A stretch of DNA of 64,000 nucleotides, from NCBI GenBank assembly GCA_040510375.1, contig JBEVJC010000022.1, forward strand, positions 124,001 through 188,000, read 5' to 3'. The position numbers and the translations under genes are program-made. Shown here one piece after another: positions 7,959 to 14,934 of the stretch; positions within the stretch are counted from its first letter, which is position 1; each line of letters opens with the position of its first letter. This DNA is from JBEVJC01 sp040510375 (GTDB lineage Bacteria > Bacteroidota > Bacteroidia > Chitinophagales > Chitinophagaceae). Under the pieces are notes generated by a model. It worked only from the letters and a program-made list of their open reading frames with translations. It made no database searches and was not told the DNA's origin.

Positions 7959-9100
7959 TTGAACAAGGTTTCAATTTTATCCTCAACAAATTTTATACGC
8001 TCTTTCAATAGTCCAGGTGAATTTCTGCCGCCCCCTGTGGTGATGCCGACGAATTTTCGATCTAATTTGATTTTTTTAAACAGAGTGTTTAGCGAAGCCA
8101 TCAATTTCTTATCTTTTGGATCGATATTATCCAATCTTTTCTGCAACCCAAGCGTAAGTGATTCATAATGATAGATGCCAAACGCCCTAGTAAGTTCGGT
8201 TGGCTTTTTCTTGTTTTGATAGCCGAAGGCATATTCAGCCAGCGTTTCACCTAATATCTGAAACGTTTTGAGAAATACATTTTTTTCATGATCATATTCC
8301 ATGCCCGGTCCATCTGGGTCAGAAACGTACTCCATATATTCTGTCATGAAATCTCCTACATCATGCTTAAAGGCGGCACGATTATTCTTAAAGGAAAAAA
8401 AGCGAAGAATTAATTCTTTGTCGAATGCATCCAGATTTTGCTGGTAGGTTAGGGATTCTACACAAATCTTGAAATTTTTTTCTTTGCTCAGATCATCTAT
8501 AAAGTCTATAAATTTAGGATTAAGCAGTCTTATCGTACAATTCCTTATCTGCTGGGTACTCAATGTTGCGCCACCAGTGTTCAGGCGTTTAAACATATGA
8601 TACTTAAAGTGCGCATTGCTCCCTTTCCGAACAATTTCTACACGTACAAATGACCTTTTCAGCCGGATTTGCAATGCAGTTCCAAGATCCTCAAAGGTCT
8701 TTCCATTTAATTCGGGTACAATATCACAGTCTTGCAGCATTAGTCTATCTCCTTTTTTGACTGGTGTTTCAAGATGTAATGCCTCCAACTCTCCCCTAAG
8801 ATGCAAATAGGAAGAAATCCGCTGTAATCCGTCGATCAATAAGTATTTACCGTCATCTTCTTCCACTACGTAAATGGGAGGTATCGGCATTTCAAGCAAC
8901 AAAGACTCAATAAACCGTGATCGGGCGCCTTCCGACCAGACAAACAGACGCTGAAAGTCGGGTGAAATATCAATTTCTCCTGCCTTTTTCATATCCAATA
9001 TTTCATTAAAGGATAAGTCAAGACTTTGCGTATGTGCGTTCTTGGATTTCGCTTCGATTGCGCTGACAAGCGAGACAGCTGGTTCTTTTTTTTTAGCCAT
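7955..9100 (-). CDS. DUF262 (ParB/sulfiredoxin-like fold) protein
   Basis: 381 aa. The N-terminal DUF262 domain shows the characteristic PDFQR (residues 47-51) with FVWSEGARSRFIESLLLEMP after it, then the phosphate-loop-like DGLQRISSYLHL (residues 90-100, usually DGQQR). This fold gives NTP-dependent nuclease or specificity modules in GmrSD and BrxU, which cut modified phage DNA. This protein has DUF262 but lacks the HNH-type DUF1524 motif that I would expect in a full GmrSD fusion, so the effector may be supplied by the HEPN partner. It starts 8 nt after the methyltransferase stop and overlaps the HEPN gene by 4 nt. The role in defence is inferred from context. Confidence 0.82.
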   Translation of the reverse strand: MAKKKEPAVSLVSAIEAKSKNAHTQSLDLSFNEILDMKKAGEIDISPDFQRLFVWSEGARSRFIESLLLEMPIPPIYVVEEDDGKYLLIDGLQRISSYLHLRGELEALHLETPVKKGDRLMLQDCDIVPELNGKTFEDLGTALQIRLKRSFVRVEIVRKGSNAHFKYHMFKRLNTGGATLSTQQIRNCTIRLLNPKFIDFIDDLSKEKNFKICVESLTYQQNLDAFDKELILRFFSFKNNRAAFKHDVGDFMTEYMEYVSDPDGPGMEYDHEKNVFLKTFQILGETLAEYAFGYQNKKKPTELTRAFGIYHYESLTLGLQKRLDNIDPKDKKLMASLNTLFKKIKLDRKFVGITTGGGRNSPGLLKERIKFVEDKIETLFK

Positions 9101-9108
9101 GGATTGGT

Positions 9109-10440
9109 TTATTTTTCAAAACACAGGATACTCTCTATGGGCTTGGAGGTAGTTCCGTATTTCTTGTGATGCTGGTTAATCCCTCCCATAGTCACCCCGG
9201 AAATAAAATCATTGCGATAGATCAGGGGCATGTCGTATGCACAAAACATTTCTGTAAAGGTTTGGGCAAGATCATTGTATATATTTTTATAATAAGAATC
9301 CTGTACTACAATAACACATTTCCCTCCTGGTTTGATGACCCTGTTCAATTCGCCAACCGACTTGAATATCCCATCAAAATACTGGATATGATTTTTGTAA
9401 TAATAGGTCGCGCTCGCCTTCGATCCATGAGTCGCAACTTCTTCAAGGAACCGGTTACAGTTTATTCCCCAATCTTCGTTTACCGGTATTTGTTCCTTAG
9501 AGACAGTGGAGGAACCTATAAGACTGCGCCGCAGGACGTCAAAATCAGTATCCAACTGGTAGCCTAGCAGCGTCAGTTCTGGTAAAGTGGCCATAGCATA
9601 GTCAATCCTCGTGCAATAAGGCGGGGAAGTAATTACCATGTCGACAACCGCATTGTTAACAGGAAGTGCAGAAGAACAACCTATTAAAAGTTCCGCCGTC
9701 GGTGCATGGAGAAACGGTGGTTTTTCACCATTGGCGGCATCGACCATCGCGTTCACTTCCTGTAAGAAGACTGACAGCATTGACGATTGACGGGTCTTTA
9801 ATCTGCTGCGTAGGCCCGGCTTTTTTATCCAGGTTGGATTCGACGCTTCAAACCTGCTTACCAGGCATCGAAGAGTTCTGAATAAAGCTACATAAAAAAA
9901 ACAGGCAATGCTTGAAAGGTTATTTACGGAAGCGCTGTTACTAAGCGATATATGTTGATTAGGATCAACCAACAATTTTTGCAAAGACCGTTCTATTTGT
10001 CGAAATGATTGGGCACTGCTTGTATAAAACCAAGTTTCGAGTGGCTCTGTATCCGGAAAGCGAGATTGCCGGCCGGTTCTTGCCTTCGAAAGTATATCTT
10101 TTGCCAAAGGCCGGATGCTGGATAGTTCGGAAGGGGCTAATATCTTTGCTTTTGCCGCAATTACCATCACAGGATTCAAATCGAATCCAGTTGTACTATA
10201 TCCCAGTTTGTTCCCCTGGTTCGTAGTTGTTCCACTGCCATTCCATGGATCTAAGATCGTTGTGTCATTCTCCTCGGCCAAACATCCAATAGCGCTGGAA
10301 ACAAATTCTTCAGAAAATCCTGCATAATAGGGGTACCAGCTGTCTCTTCCGGTAGCTTTCCTCGGCCGTTTCGGATTTTTAATATCTTGAAGCTGCGTCA
10401 ATACGTTATGTTTAATGGACGAATCTACATAAAGTTTCAA
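9109..10440 (-). CDS. SAM-dependent DNA methyltransferase (amino-methyltransferase type)
   Basis: 443 aa from a TTG at 10440; no ATG lies upstream in frame close by, and the downstream sequence VDSSIKHNVLTQLQDIK reads as protein from the first codons. The SAM-binding motif I is LDPWNGSGTTT (residues 63-73), followed by an acidic residue in TGFDLNP. The catalytic motif IV is TSPPY (residues 271-275), typical of N4-cytosine/N6-adenine DNA methylases. The roughly 200 residues between the motifs probably include the target-recognition region, as in alpha-type order. It is first in the operon. No restriction endonuclease of classical type is adjacent. Target site unknown. Confidence 0.85.
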   Translation of the reverse strand: MKLYVDSSIKHNVLTQLQDIKNPKRPRKATGRDSWYPYYAGFSEEFVSSAIGCLAEENDTTILDPWNGSGTTTNQGNKLGYSTTGFDLNPVMVIAAKAKILAPSELSSIRPLAKDILSKARTGRQSRFPDTEPLETWFYTSSAQSFRQIERSLQKLLVDPNQHISLSNSASVNNLSSIACFFYVALFRTLRCLVSRFEASNPTWIKKPGLRSRLKTRQSSMLSVFLQEVNAMVDAANGEKPPFLHAPTAELLIGCSSALPVNNAVVDMVITSPPYCTRIDYAMATLPELTLLGYQLDTDFDVLRRSLIGSSTVSKEQIPVNEDWGINCNRFLEEVATHGSKASATYYYKNHIQYFDGIFKSVGELNRVIKPGGKCVIVVQDSYYKNIYNDLAQTFTEMFCAYDMPLIYRNDFISGVTMGGINQHHKKYGTTSKPIESILCFEK

Positions 10441-10821
10441 ACACAGGATGCGACAATTATGGTTGCGTAAAGCCTTTTAAGGATTATCGCCGCATAGCTG
10501 ATTATAATCCGCCCGGTTAAAAGAACGAAGCAGTATTTGAATAGGGATTATCACCGTTGGAAAGAGAGACACAAGAGGATCTCTGCTCGCTAGGAGATAA
10601 ACTTTCCATATTATCTGAACTACGATAGCATATAAGTCGACATCCAGCGTTAATGAGCGGCAGGAACTTCTTAGAAAATGTACGATCACCGGTTATACTA
10701 TAGAAAGGGGTTCTATCGAATTCCTTACATGATGCAAATCTTTCGTCATAGTATATTGACACTCAGCGATAAAAAGCTATTAGAATTTGATAAAAACGAA
10801 AAACCGGACATGAAGTCCGGT
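10441..10821. other. Upstream region of the island operon
   Basis: 381 bp between the methyltransferase start and tRNA-Ala. It contains three copies of a GGATTAT element (10481-10492, 10504-10510 reversed, 10545-10556) and AT-rich sequence suitable for promoters. It also holds an 81-codon frame on the minus strand (10517-10762, GTG start) that shows no recognised domain. The tRNA-proximal end carries a terminator hairpin. Confidence 0.6.
10481..10556. repeat. GGATTATC repeats upstream of the methyltransferase (candidate operator)
   Basis: GGATTATCGCCG at 10481-10492 and GGATTATCACCG at 10545-10556 are 64 bp apart in the same orientation. A reversed ATAATCC at 10504-10510 makes an inverted pair with the first copy. 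They sit 41-116 bp before the TTG start, where a controller or the methyltransferase itself could bind. Confidence 0.4.
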
Positions 10822-10822
10822 T
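10799..10822 (-). terminator. Terminator after tRNA-Ala
   Basis: On the minus strand AACCGGAC, a short loop and GTCCGGTT form a perfect 8-bp stem followed by a T-run, directly after the encoded CCA. Confidence 0.6.
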
Positions 10823-10830
10823 GGTGGAGG
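10816..10830 (+). repeat. Right 15-bp direct repeat, inside the tRNA-Ala 3' end
   Basis: TCCGGTTGGTGGAGG, identical to 7066-7080. Nine of its bases are the acceptor-stem/CCA end of the intact tRNA-Ala gene. Confidence 0.6.
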
Positions 10831-10897
10831 ATACCGGGATCGAACCGGTCACCTCAAACATGCCATGCTTGCGCTCTACCAGATGAGCTAATCCCCC
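10822..10897 (-). tRNA. tRNA-Ala (anticodon GGC)
   Basis: 76 nt with encoded CCA. It folds into a full cloverleaf: 7-bp acceptor stem GGGGGAT/ATCCTCC with the alanine identity pair G3:U70; D-arm GCTC..GAGC; anticodon stem CAAGC/GTTTG around loop ATGGCAT, giving anticodon GGC; and T-arm ACCGG-TTCGATC-CCGGT. It reads alanine GCC/GCU codons. Its 3' end appears to be the integration site of the neighbouring island. Confidence 0.97.
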
Positions 10898-10962
10898 ATG
10901 ACCCGTTGATACGGGGTAGCAAAAATAAGGGATTTGATTATTTATTGAACGAAGGGAACAGA

Positions 10963-11376
10963 TTAAAATTCCTGAGGTTTTTCTACACCGTTCCGCTGCA
11001 CTTTATGTCCCCGTATTTTATTGATCCATGTGGCGATTTTCCCAAGGATAACCGTCTTGTTGTCAGCAATCACATGGGTAGAAATATTTTTCGCCAGGAA
11101 CGGCAATGCCAGTTTGGTCAACCAGCCTGCTTTTGCAAACACTACCCGCCGGATCACAAAATCAATCAGACGGCCGGTGGCCAGGTTTACCATTGGATTA
11201 CTCTTGTCTTTCCGGGTGAATTTTTTAAGAACCCCGATTGCTGCACGCACCGGCTCAAATTCTTCTTTTATTCCCCTGAAATCCGCACGCACCACTTCCT
11301 TTTGATAAGTAAGTAATGTTTCCAGACGTTCCTTTTCTTCGACCAGATCTTTATAAGTAGAAATTTTTTTAGTCAT
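10963..11376 (-). CDS. Conserved hypothetical protein of a small envelope cluster
   Basis: 137 aa, no signal peptide. It starts with a charged helical stretch (YKDLVEEKERLETLLTYQKEVVRADFRGIKEEFEPVR). A basic, moderately hydrophobic middle with LATGRLIDFVIRRVVFAKAGWLTKLALPFLAKN suggests membrane association. It overlaps the Holin-X-like gene by 8 nt, and this co-occurs with a YtxH gene upstream. Such trios are common in Bacteroidota and are thought to be stress- or envelope-related. I cannot assign a function. Confidence 0.6.
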   Translation of the reverse strand: MTKKISTYKDLVEEKERLETLLTYQKEVVRADFRGIKEEFEPVRAAIGVLKKFTRKDKSNPMVNLATGRLIDFVIRRVVFAKAGWLTKLALPFLAKNISTHVIADNKTVILGKIATWINKIRGHKVQRNGVEKPQEF

Positions 11377-11710
11377 AAACTTTCTTTATGATGAGATCAC
11401 GGATCAATGGATATACTATATTTTTTCTTAACAGGGCGATGAGCAGGAATATCACGAAAAAAGCTGCAGCACCCAATACAAAACCAAGGGCCCGGCTGCC
11501 GGTAAGATCACCCAACCACCAGGACAGGGCAATACCCAGAAACAACAAGGTAAAAACACCCAGCAGGCTGAATGTTATAACTACTACCGCAAATGAAACT
11601 GCATTGGTAGCTTTTTCGGTAATCCGGAGAACGGAAAGTTTATAAAATGTCTGCGCTAAATCTTCCACATGATCTGCAAGTCCCGCCGTTTTTTCTTTGA
11701 GATCTTCCAT
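11369..11710 (-). CDS. Holin-X-like (phage holin family) membrane protein
   Basis: 113 aa. An amphipathic N-terminal helix (LADHVEDLAQTFYKLSVLRITEKATNAVSF) is followed by two transmembrane segments (VVVITFSLLGVFTLLFLGIA and ALGFVLGAAAFFVIFLLIAL) and a short basic tail. This matches the putative Actinobacterial Holin-X/DUF-type family found chromosomally in non-phage contexts. It overlaps the downstream gene by 8 nt and lies behind the YtxH gene, separated by a strong hairpin. No phage genes are present, so a lysis role is unlikely. Confidence 0.7.
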   Translation of the reverse strand: MEDLKEKTAGLADHVEDLAQTFYKLSVLRITEKATNAVSFAVVVITFSLLGVFTLLFLGIALSWWLGDLTGSRALGFVLGAAAFFVIFLLIALLRKNIVYPLIRDLIIKKVYD

Positions 11711-11735
11711 AATAATCGGGTTGGTCTGAAATGAT

Positions 11736-11767
11736 AAATGATGCAGGCATGGTTGCCTGCATCATTT
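11736..11767 (-). terminator. Strong hairpin between YtxH and Holin-X-like genes
   Basis: AAATGATGCAGGCA and TGCCTGCATCATTT form a perfect 14-bp stem around a 4-nt loop, between the YtxH stop (11784) and the next start (11710). It may terminate or attenuate YtxH transcripts. Confidence 0.65.
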
Positions 11768-11783
11768 AAATTATTCATTGTGT

Positions 11784-12053
11784 TTAGCTGAAATTTTCTT
11801 TCACCTTATTAGCCTTGTCTTCAGCAGAAGACCTGGCTTGTTTGGCTTTATCTTTTGCTTCGCTATAGGCATTTTCAGCCGCATCTTTACCTTTTTGCCA
11901 TAAACCGCTCAGGCTATCAGCCCAGTCGCCTGCGGTGTCTTTGATCTTCTTACGGGTATCTTTACCTTTTTCTGGTGCCAGTAACATACCGATCACCACT
12001 CCCGCCGCAGCAGCGCCGAGGATCCCTATTAGTACTTTGCTTTTAGTAGACAT
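11784..12053 (-). CDS. YtxH-domain protein
   Basis: 89 aa. The N-terminal hydrophobic segment (VLIGILGAAAAGVVIGMLLAPEKG) ends in the LLAPxKG motif that defines the YtxH family. It is followed by a highly charged lysine/alanine-rich helix (DAAENAYSEAKDKAKQARSS). YtxH proteins are small membrane-anchored stress-associated proteins of unknown mechanism. The gene precedes the Holin-X-like gene across a hairpin. Confidence 0.85.
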   Translation of the reverse strand: MSTKSKVLIGILGAAAAGVVIGMLLAPEKGKDTRKKIKDTAGDWADSLSGLWQKGKDAAENAYSEAKDKAKQARSSAEDKANKVKENFS

Positions 12054-12193
12054 AAATTACGTTTTTGAGTTGAGGAATTAATTATGCAACCAATAGGGGA
12101 TTAAAAACCGTACCAGAACAAATACCGTGTTTCGGGAACGGGGGTGCCGGAATTGGCGTACCAGAGCCAGCAGGCACTGGTGGGGCGGCACAA

Positions 12194-12220
12194 AAAAACC
12201 CTGCATCACTGCAGGGTTGA
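12194..12220 (-). terminator. Terminator of the citrate synthase gene
   Basis: AACCCTGCA/TGCAGGGTT perfect 9-bp stem with a 4-nt loop and seven T on the minus strand, about 20 nt after the stop at 12241. Confidence 0.8.
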
Positions 12221-12240
12221 ATATATTCCGGGGATGGGGC

Positions 12241-13566
12241 CTAATCTCCCCATATTTCGTCTTCGCCGGCGAGCCATTTTTTTACCTGTTCGGTGGTAAC
12301 CGACTTGGGCCGCTCAATCGCAAACCCGAGGGCGCGATCCCAGCAGAGGCTGGCCAATACTCCAAGTGCACGGCTTACTCCAAAAAGCACCGTATAGTAT
12401 TCATACTCTTTCATACCGAAATGGACGAGTAAGGCACCACTATGTGCATCCACATTCGGCCATGGGTTTTTTATCTTTCCAAGCGACTGTAAAATGGGTG
12501 GAACGGTTTCATAAATATTCCACACGGTCTGTACAAGCTTGTCATCCGGCATGTGTTTTTTGCCAAATTCCATTTGCGCGGTAAACCGGGGATCCGTTTT
12601 TCTCAACACGGCATGTCCGTAACCGGGAACTACTTTCCCTTCGCCGAGAGTTTTTTTCACATACTCAGCTATCTGTTCGTTATCAGGAAGGTCGGTTCCC
12701 AATTCCTTTTGCATATCAAAGATCCACTTGATCACTTCCTGGTTTGCGAGGCCGTGAAGCGGACCAGCCAGTCCGTTCATACCTGCCGCGAAACTTAGAT
12801 ATGGATCACTCAGGGCCGATCCAACCAGGTGGGTGGCATGGGCAGATACATTACCACCTTCATGATCCGCATGGATGGTCAGGTACAAACGCATCAGCTC
12901 CTTGAAGGTCTCATCTTCATAACCCAGCATATGCGCAAAATTACCAGCCCAGTCGAGCAGGCCATCCGGCTGGATATGATCCCCGAATTTATATTTACGG
13001 CGGTAGATATAGGCGGCCACACGCGGAATACGGGCGATGAGGTCCATGGAATCATCAAAGGCCGCGATCCAGTAATCTTTTTTACTTAATCCCTGTGCGT
13101 ATTTTTTAGCGAAAGTGCTTTCAGTCTGGAGCGCCATCACAGCAACAACAAACTGCGTCATGGGATGGGTATTCAGTGGCAATGCCTCAATGGTATTGAG
13201 TACATGCGCCGGCACATGGCTCCTGCGCTGCAACACCGAGGTTACATGCTGAACATCTTCTTCGGTTGGAAGTTCACCGATAAGCATCAGGTAAAAAAGG
13301 CCTTCGGGTAATGGTTCCGAACCGCCAGGGGCTTTCGGTAATTTTTCACGTAATTCCGGAATGGTATAACCCCGGAACCGGATGCCATCCTGCGCGTCCA
13401 GTAATGATGTTTCACTCACCAGCCCGGTAATGCCCCGCATGCCCTGGTACAATTGTGATAACTGAACCTCACCGATTTTTTTTGTCCCGTGTTCCTTCAA
13501 AATGTCCTTGATCTCCGCACCCAACTTATCTGCCTGAATTTTGAACCGTTCTTTTAATATACCCAT
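12241..13566 (-). CDS. gltA: Citrate synthase, mitochondrial (eukaryotic) type
   Basis: 441 aa. Condenses acetyl-CoA and oxaloacetate to citrate, the entry step of the TCA cycle. The catalytic triad is visible: His271 (GPLHGLANQEV), His318 (PGYGHAVLRKTDPR) and Asp373 (NVDAHSG). Long stretches match my memory of animal mitochondrial citrate synthase rather than the E. coli-type NADH-sensitive enzyme, for example DHEGGNVSAH, VGSALSDPYLSFAAGMNG and YYTVLFGVSRALGVLA. No mitochondrial targeting peptide is present. A monocistronic gene with its own terminator. The symbol refers to function; the protein is not orthologous in sequence type to E. coli GltA. Confidence 0.95.
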   Translation of the reverse strand: MGILKERFKIQADKLGAEIKDILKEHGTKKIGEVQLSQLYQGMRGITGLVSETSLLDAQDGIRFRGYTIPELREKLPKAPGGSEPLPEGLFYLMLIGELPTEEDVQHVTSVLQRRSHVPAHVLNTIEALPLNTHPMTQFVVAVMALQTESTFAKKYAQGLSKKDYWIAAFDDSMDLIARIPRVAAYIYRRKYKFGDHIQPDGLLDWAGNFAHMLGYEDETFKELMRLYLTIHADHEGGNVSAHATHLVGSALSDPYLSFAAGMNGLAGPLHGLANQEVIKWIFDMQKELGTDLPDNEQIAEYVKKTLGEGKVVPGYGHAVLRKTDPRFTAQMEFGKKHMPDDKLVQTVWNIYETVPPILQSLGKIKNPWPNVDAHSGALLVHFGMKEYEYYTVLFGVSRALGVLASLCWDRALGFAIERPKSVTTEQVKKWLAGEDEIWGD

Positions 13567-13697
13567 GACAAAGCGTTTATTATGGAAGAATTGTGTAAGG
13601 CTTAAAGGTAGTTAAAGCCCCCTGCTACAACAAACATTTACTTCATATTGTTGACCCGTCTGACCCTCCGGACAGGGTATTCTTTTGGACACCTGCT

Positions 13698-14795
13698 TTA
13701 TTTAGGAGTGCGGCGATACATGTACCATGCAACCCCTGTGAAAACAATATTGGGCAGCCAGGCAGCAAGTAACGGGGGGAAATTGCTCTTGGTTGCAAAC
13801 ACCGTTGAGAAGCGGTCCGATACAATAAATAATACGGCCACAATGATCCCGATGGCAAGATGCATCCCGCTCCCACCGCGGGTTTTACGGCTTGCAATAA
13901 TCACTCCGAGTAATGCCAGCAACACCACCGACACACTGGTGGCTGTGCGCCTGAAACGTTCCACCAGTAATGCACTCAACCCCTCACGGCCACGCATTTG
14001 TTCTTCCCGGATATATGAATCAAGTTCGGGAGTAGTGAGCCGGTCCTTCAGGTATTCATCCTTACGTAACTCTTCGGGTTTGAGACGCAGGTTCAGCCCT
14101 AGCTCTTTGAATTGTTTGGTGGTTTCACCCATGCTGTCCACCTTCCTTTCCACCACATCAATAAGTTTCCATCGCCTGCGGGCGGTATCCCAGCGAATAA
14201 TATTTGCCCGGAGATTATAAACGATTTTGTTATTCTTAACCGTCTCCAGGAAAAATTTGGTGGCCTGCCGCGTGGATGTATCATAGTTCTTCATCCCGAT
14301 ATAGGTATTGGAATCGACCCGTTGGTAAAAACAATTAAAGCAGGTATTGTCCAGCCGGTTTTTTGTGGGATCATTACGATCGATATAATTGGTCTGGAAT
14401 GCGCTCCGCAGGCCATTCGCCCTGGGGATCAGGAACCGGTTTCCGAACCAGAGTGTGGTACCAAGCAGCAGTCCGCCTACAAGATACGGCCGCAACATCC
14501 GGTTATAACTGGTACCGCTGGCCAGGATTGCGATGATCTCTGACCGGGTTGCCATCTTACTGGTAAAAAAGATTACCGCAATAAATACAAAGAGGGGAAA
14601 CAGCAGTCCCCAGATATAGGGTACAAAACCAAAATAATATTGTTGGATGATCTGGCCCGTGCTTAATCCGGTTTTGACAAAATCGTCTGTCTTCTCACTG
14701 CTGTCAACCGCCACGGCTACCACCATGAACAATACCATGCAGAAGAAAAAGGTTACCAGGAATTTTTTAAGTATGTACCAGTCGATCTTACCCAT
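13698..14795 (-). CDS. LptF/LptG-family permease (lipopolysaccharide export)
   Basis: 365 aa. YjgP/YjgQ family: an N-terminal MGKIDWYILKKFLVTFFFCM, three transmembrane segments, a periplasmic beta-jellyroll region of about 170 residues (NYIDRNDPTKNRLD to SYIREEQM), then three more transmembrane segments ending in MYRRTPK. The family motif SEIIAILASGTSYNRMLRP is the coupling helix that contacts the LptB ATPase. With its partner it extracts LPS from the inner membrane. Bacteroidota have single-type LptF/G proteins that are hard to split into F and G. It lies after tgt on the same strand. Confidence 0.9.
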   Translation of the reverse strand: MGKIDWYILKKFLVTFFFCMVLFMVVAVAVDSSEKTDDFVKTGLSTGQIIQQYYFGFVPYIWGLLFPLFVFIAVIFFTSKMATRSEIIAILASGTSYNRMLRPYLVGGLLLGTTLWFGNRFLIPRANGLRSAFQTNYIDRNDPTKNRLDNTCFNCFYQRVDSNTYIGMKNYDTSTRQATKFFLETVKNNKIVYNLRANIIRWDTARRRWKLIDVVERKVDSMGETTKQFKELGLNLRLKPEELRKDEYLKDRLTTPELDSYIREEQMRGREGLSALLVERFRRTATSVSVVLLALLGVIIASRKTRGGSGMHLAIGIIVAVLFIVSDRFSTVFATKSNFPPLLAAWLPNIVFTGVAWYMYRRTPK

Positions 14796-14934
14796 GCCTG
14801 TCTCCGGGGAAACTTGAAATTTTTTGAGATTATTGATAAACGACTTGCGAAGTAACAGAATAAACGGGGAATGAAATGTGAAATATCGGCTTCTTTGTCA
14901 ACCCTGCCTGTAAACGGTTCCGGCTGCACCCCGT

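Larger units (their letters stand above)
7066..10830. mobile_element. Candidate tRNA-Ala-associated island with DNA methyltransferase/DUF262/HEPN operon
   Basis: 3.7 kb between two copies of a 15-bp repeat that includes the 3' end of tRNA-Ala(GGC). The content is visibly more AT-rich than the flanks (one 60-nt line I counted in the HEPN gene has 15 G+C). All three genes are accessory-type, in one minus-strand operon. No integrase, transposase or replication gene is seen, so this may be a decayed or trans-mobilised element. Without it, rlmN and tRNA-Ala would be close convergent neighbours. Confidence 0.55.

Noticed and set aside
7081..10821. Integrase or transposase gene inside the tRNA-Ala island
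   Set aside because: I checked the three genes and the flanking spaces for a tyrosine-recombinase or DDE pattern and found none.
10678..11316. 212-codon open frame on the plus strand over the tRNA-Ala and the gene at 10963-11376
   Set aside because: It runs antisense through a clear tRNA gene and a protein gene, with no domain-like sequence.
11369..11710. Phage lysis gene (holin) as a sign of a prophage
   Set aside because: The Holin-X-like family occurs widely in chromosomes, and no other phage gene is nearby.
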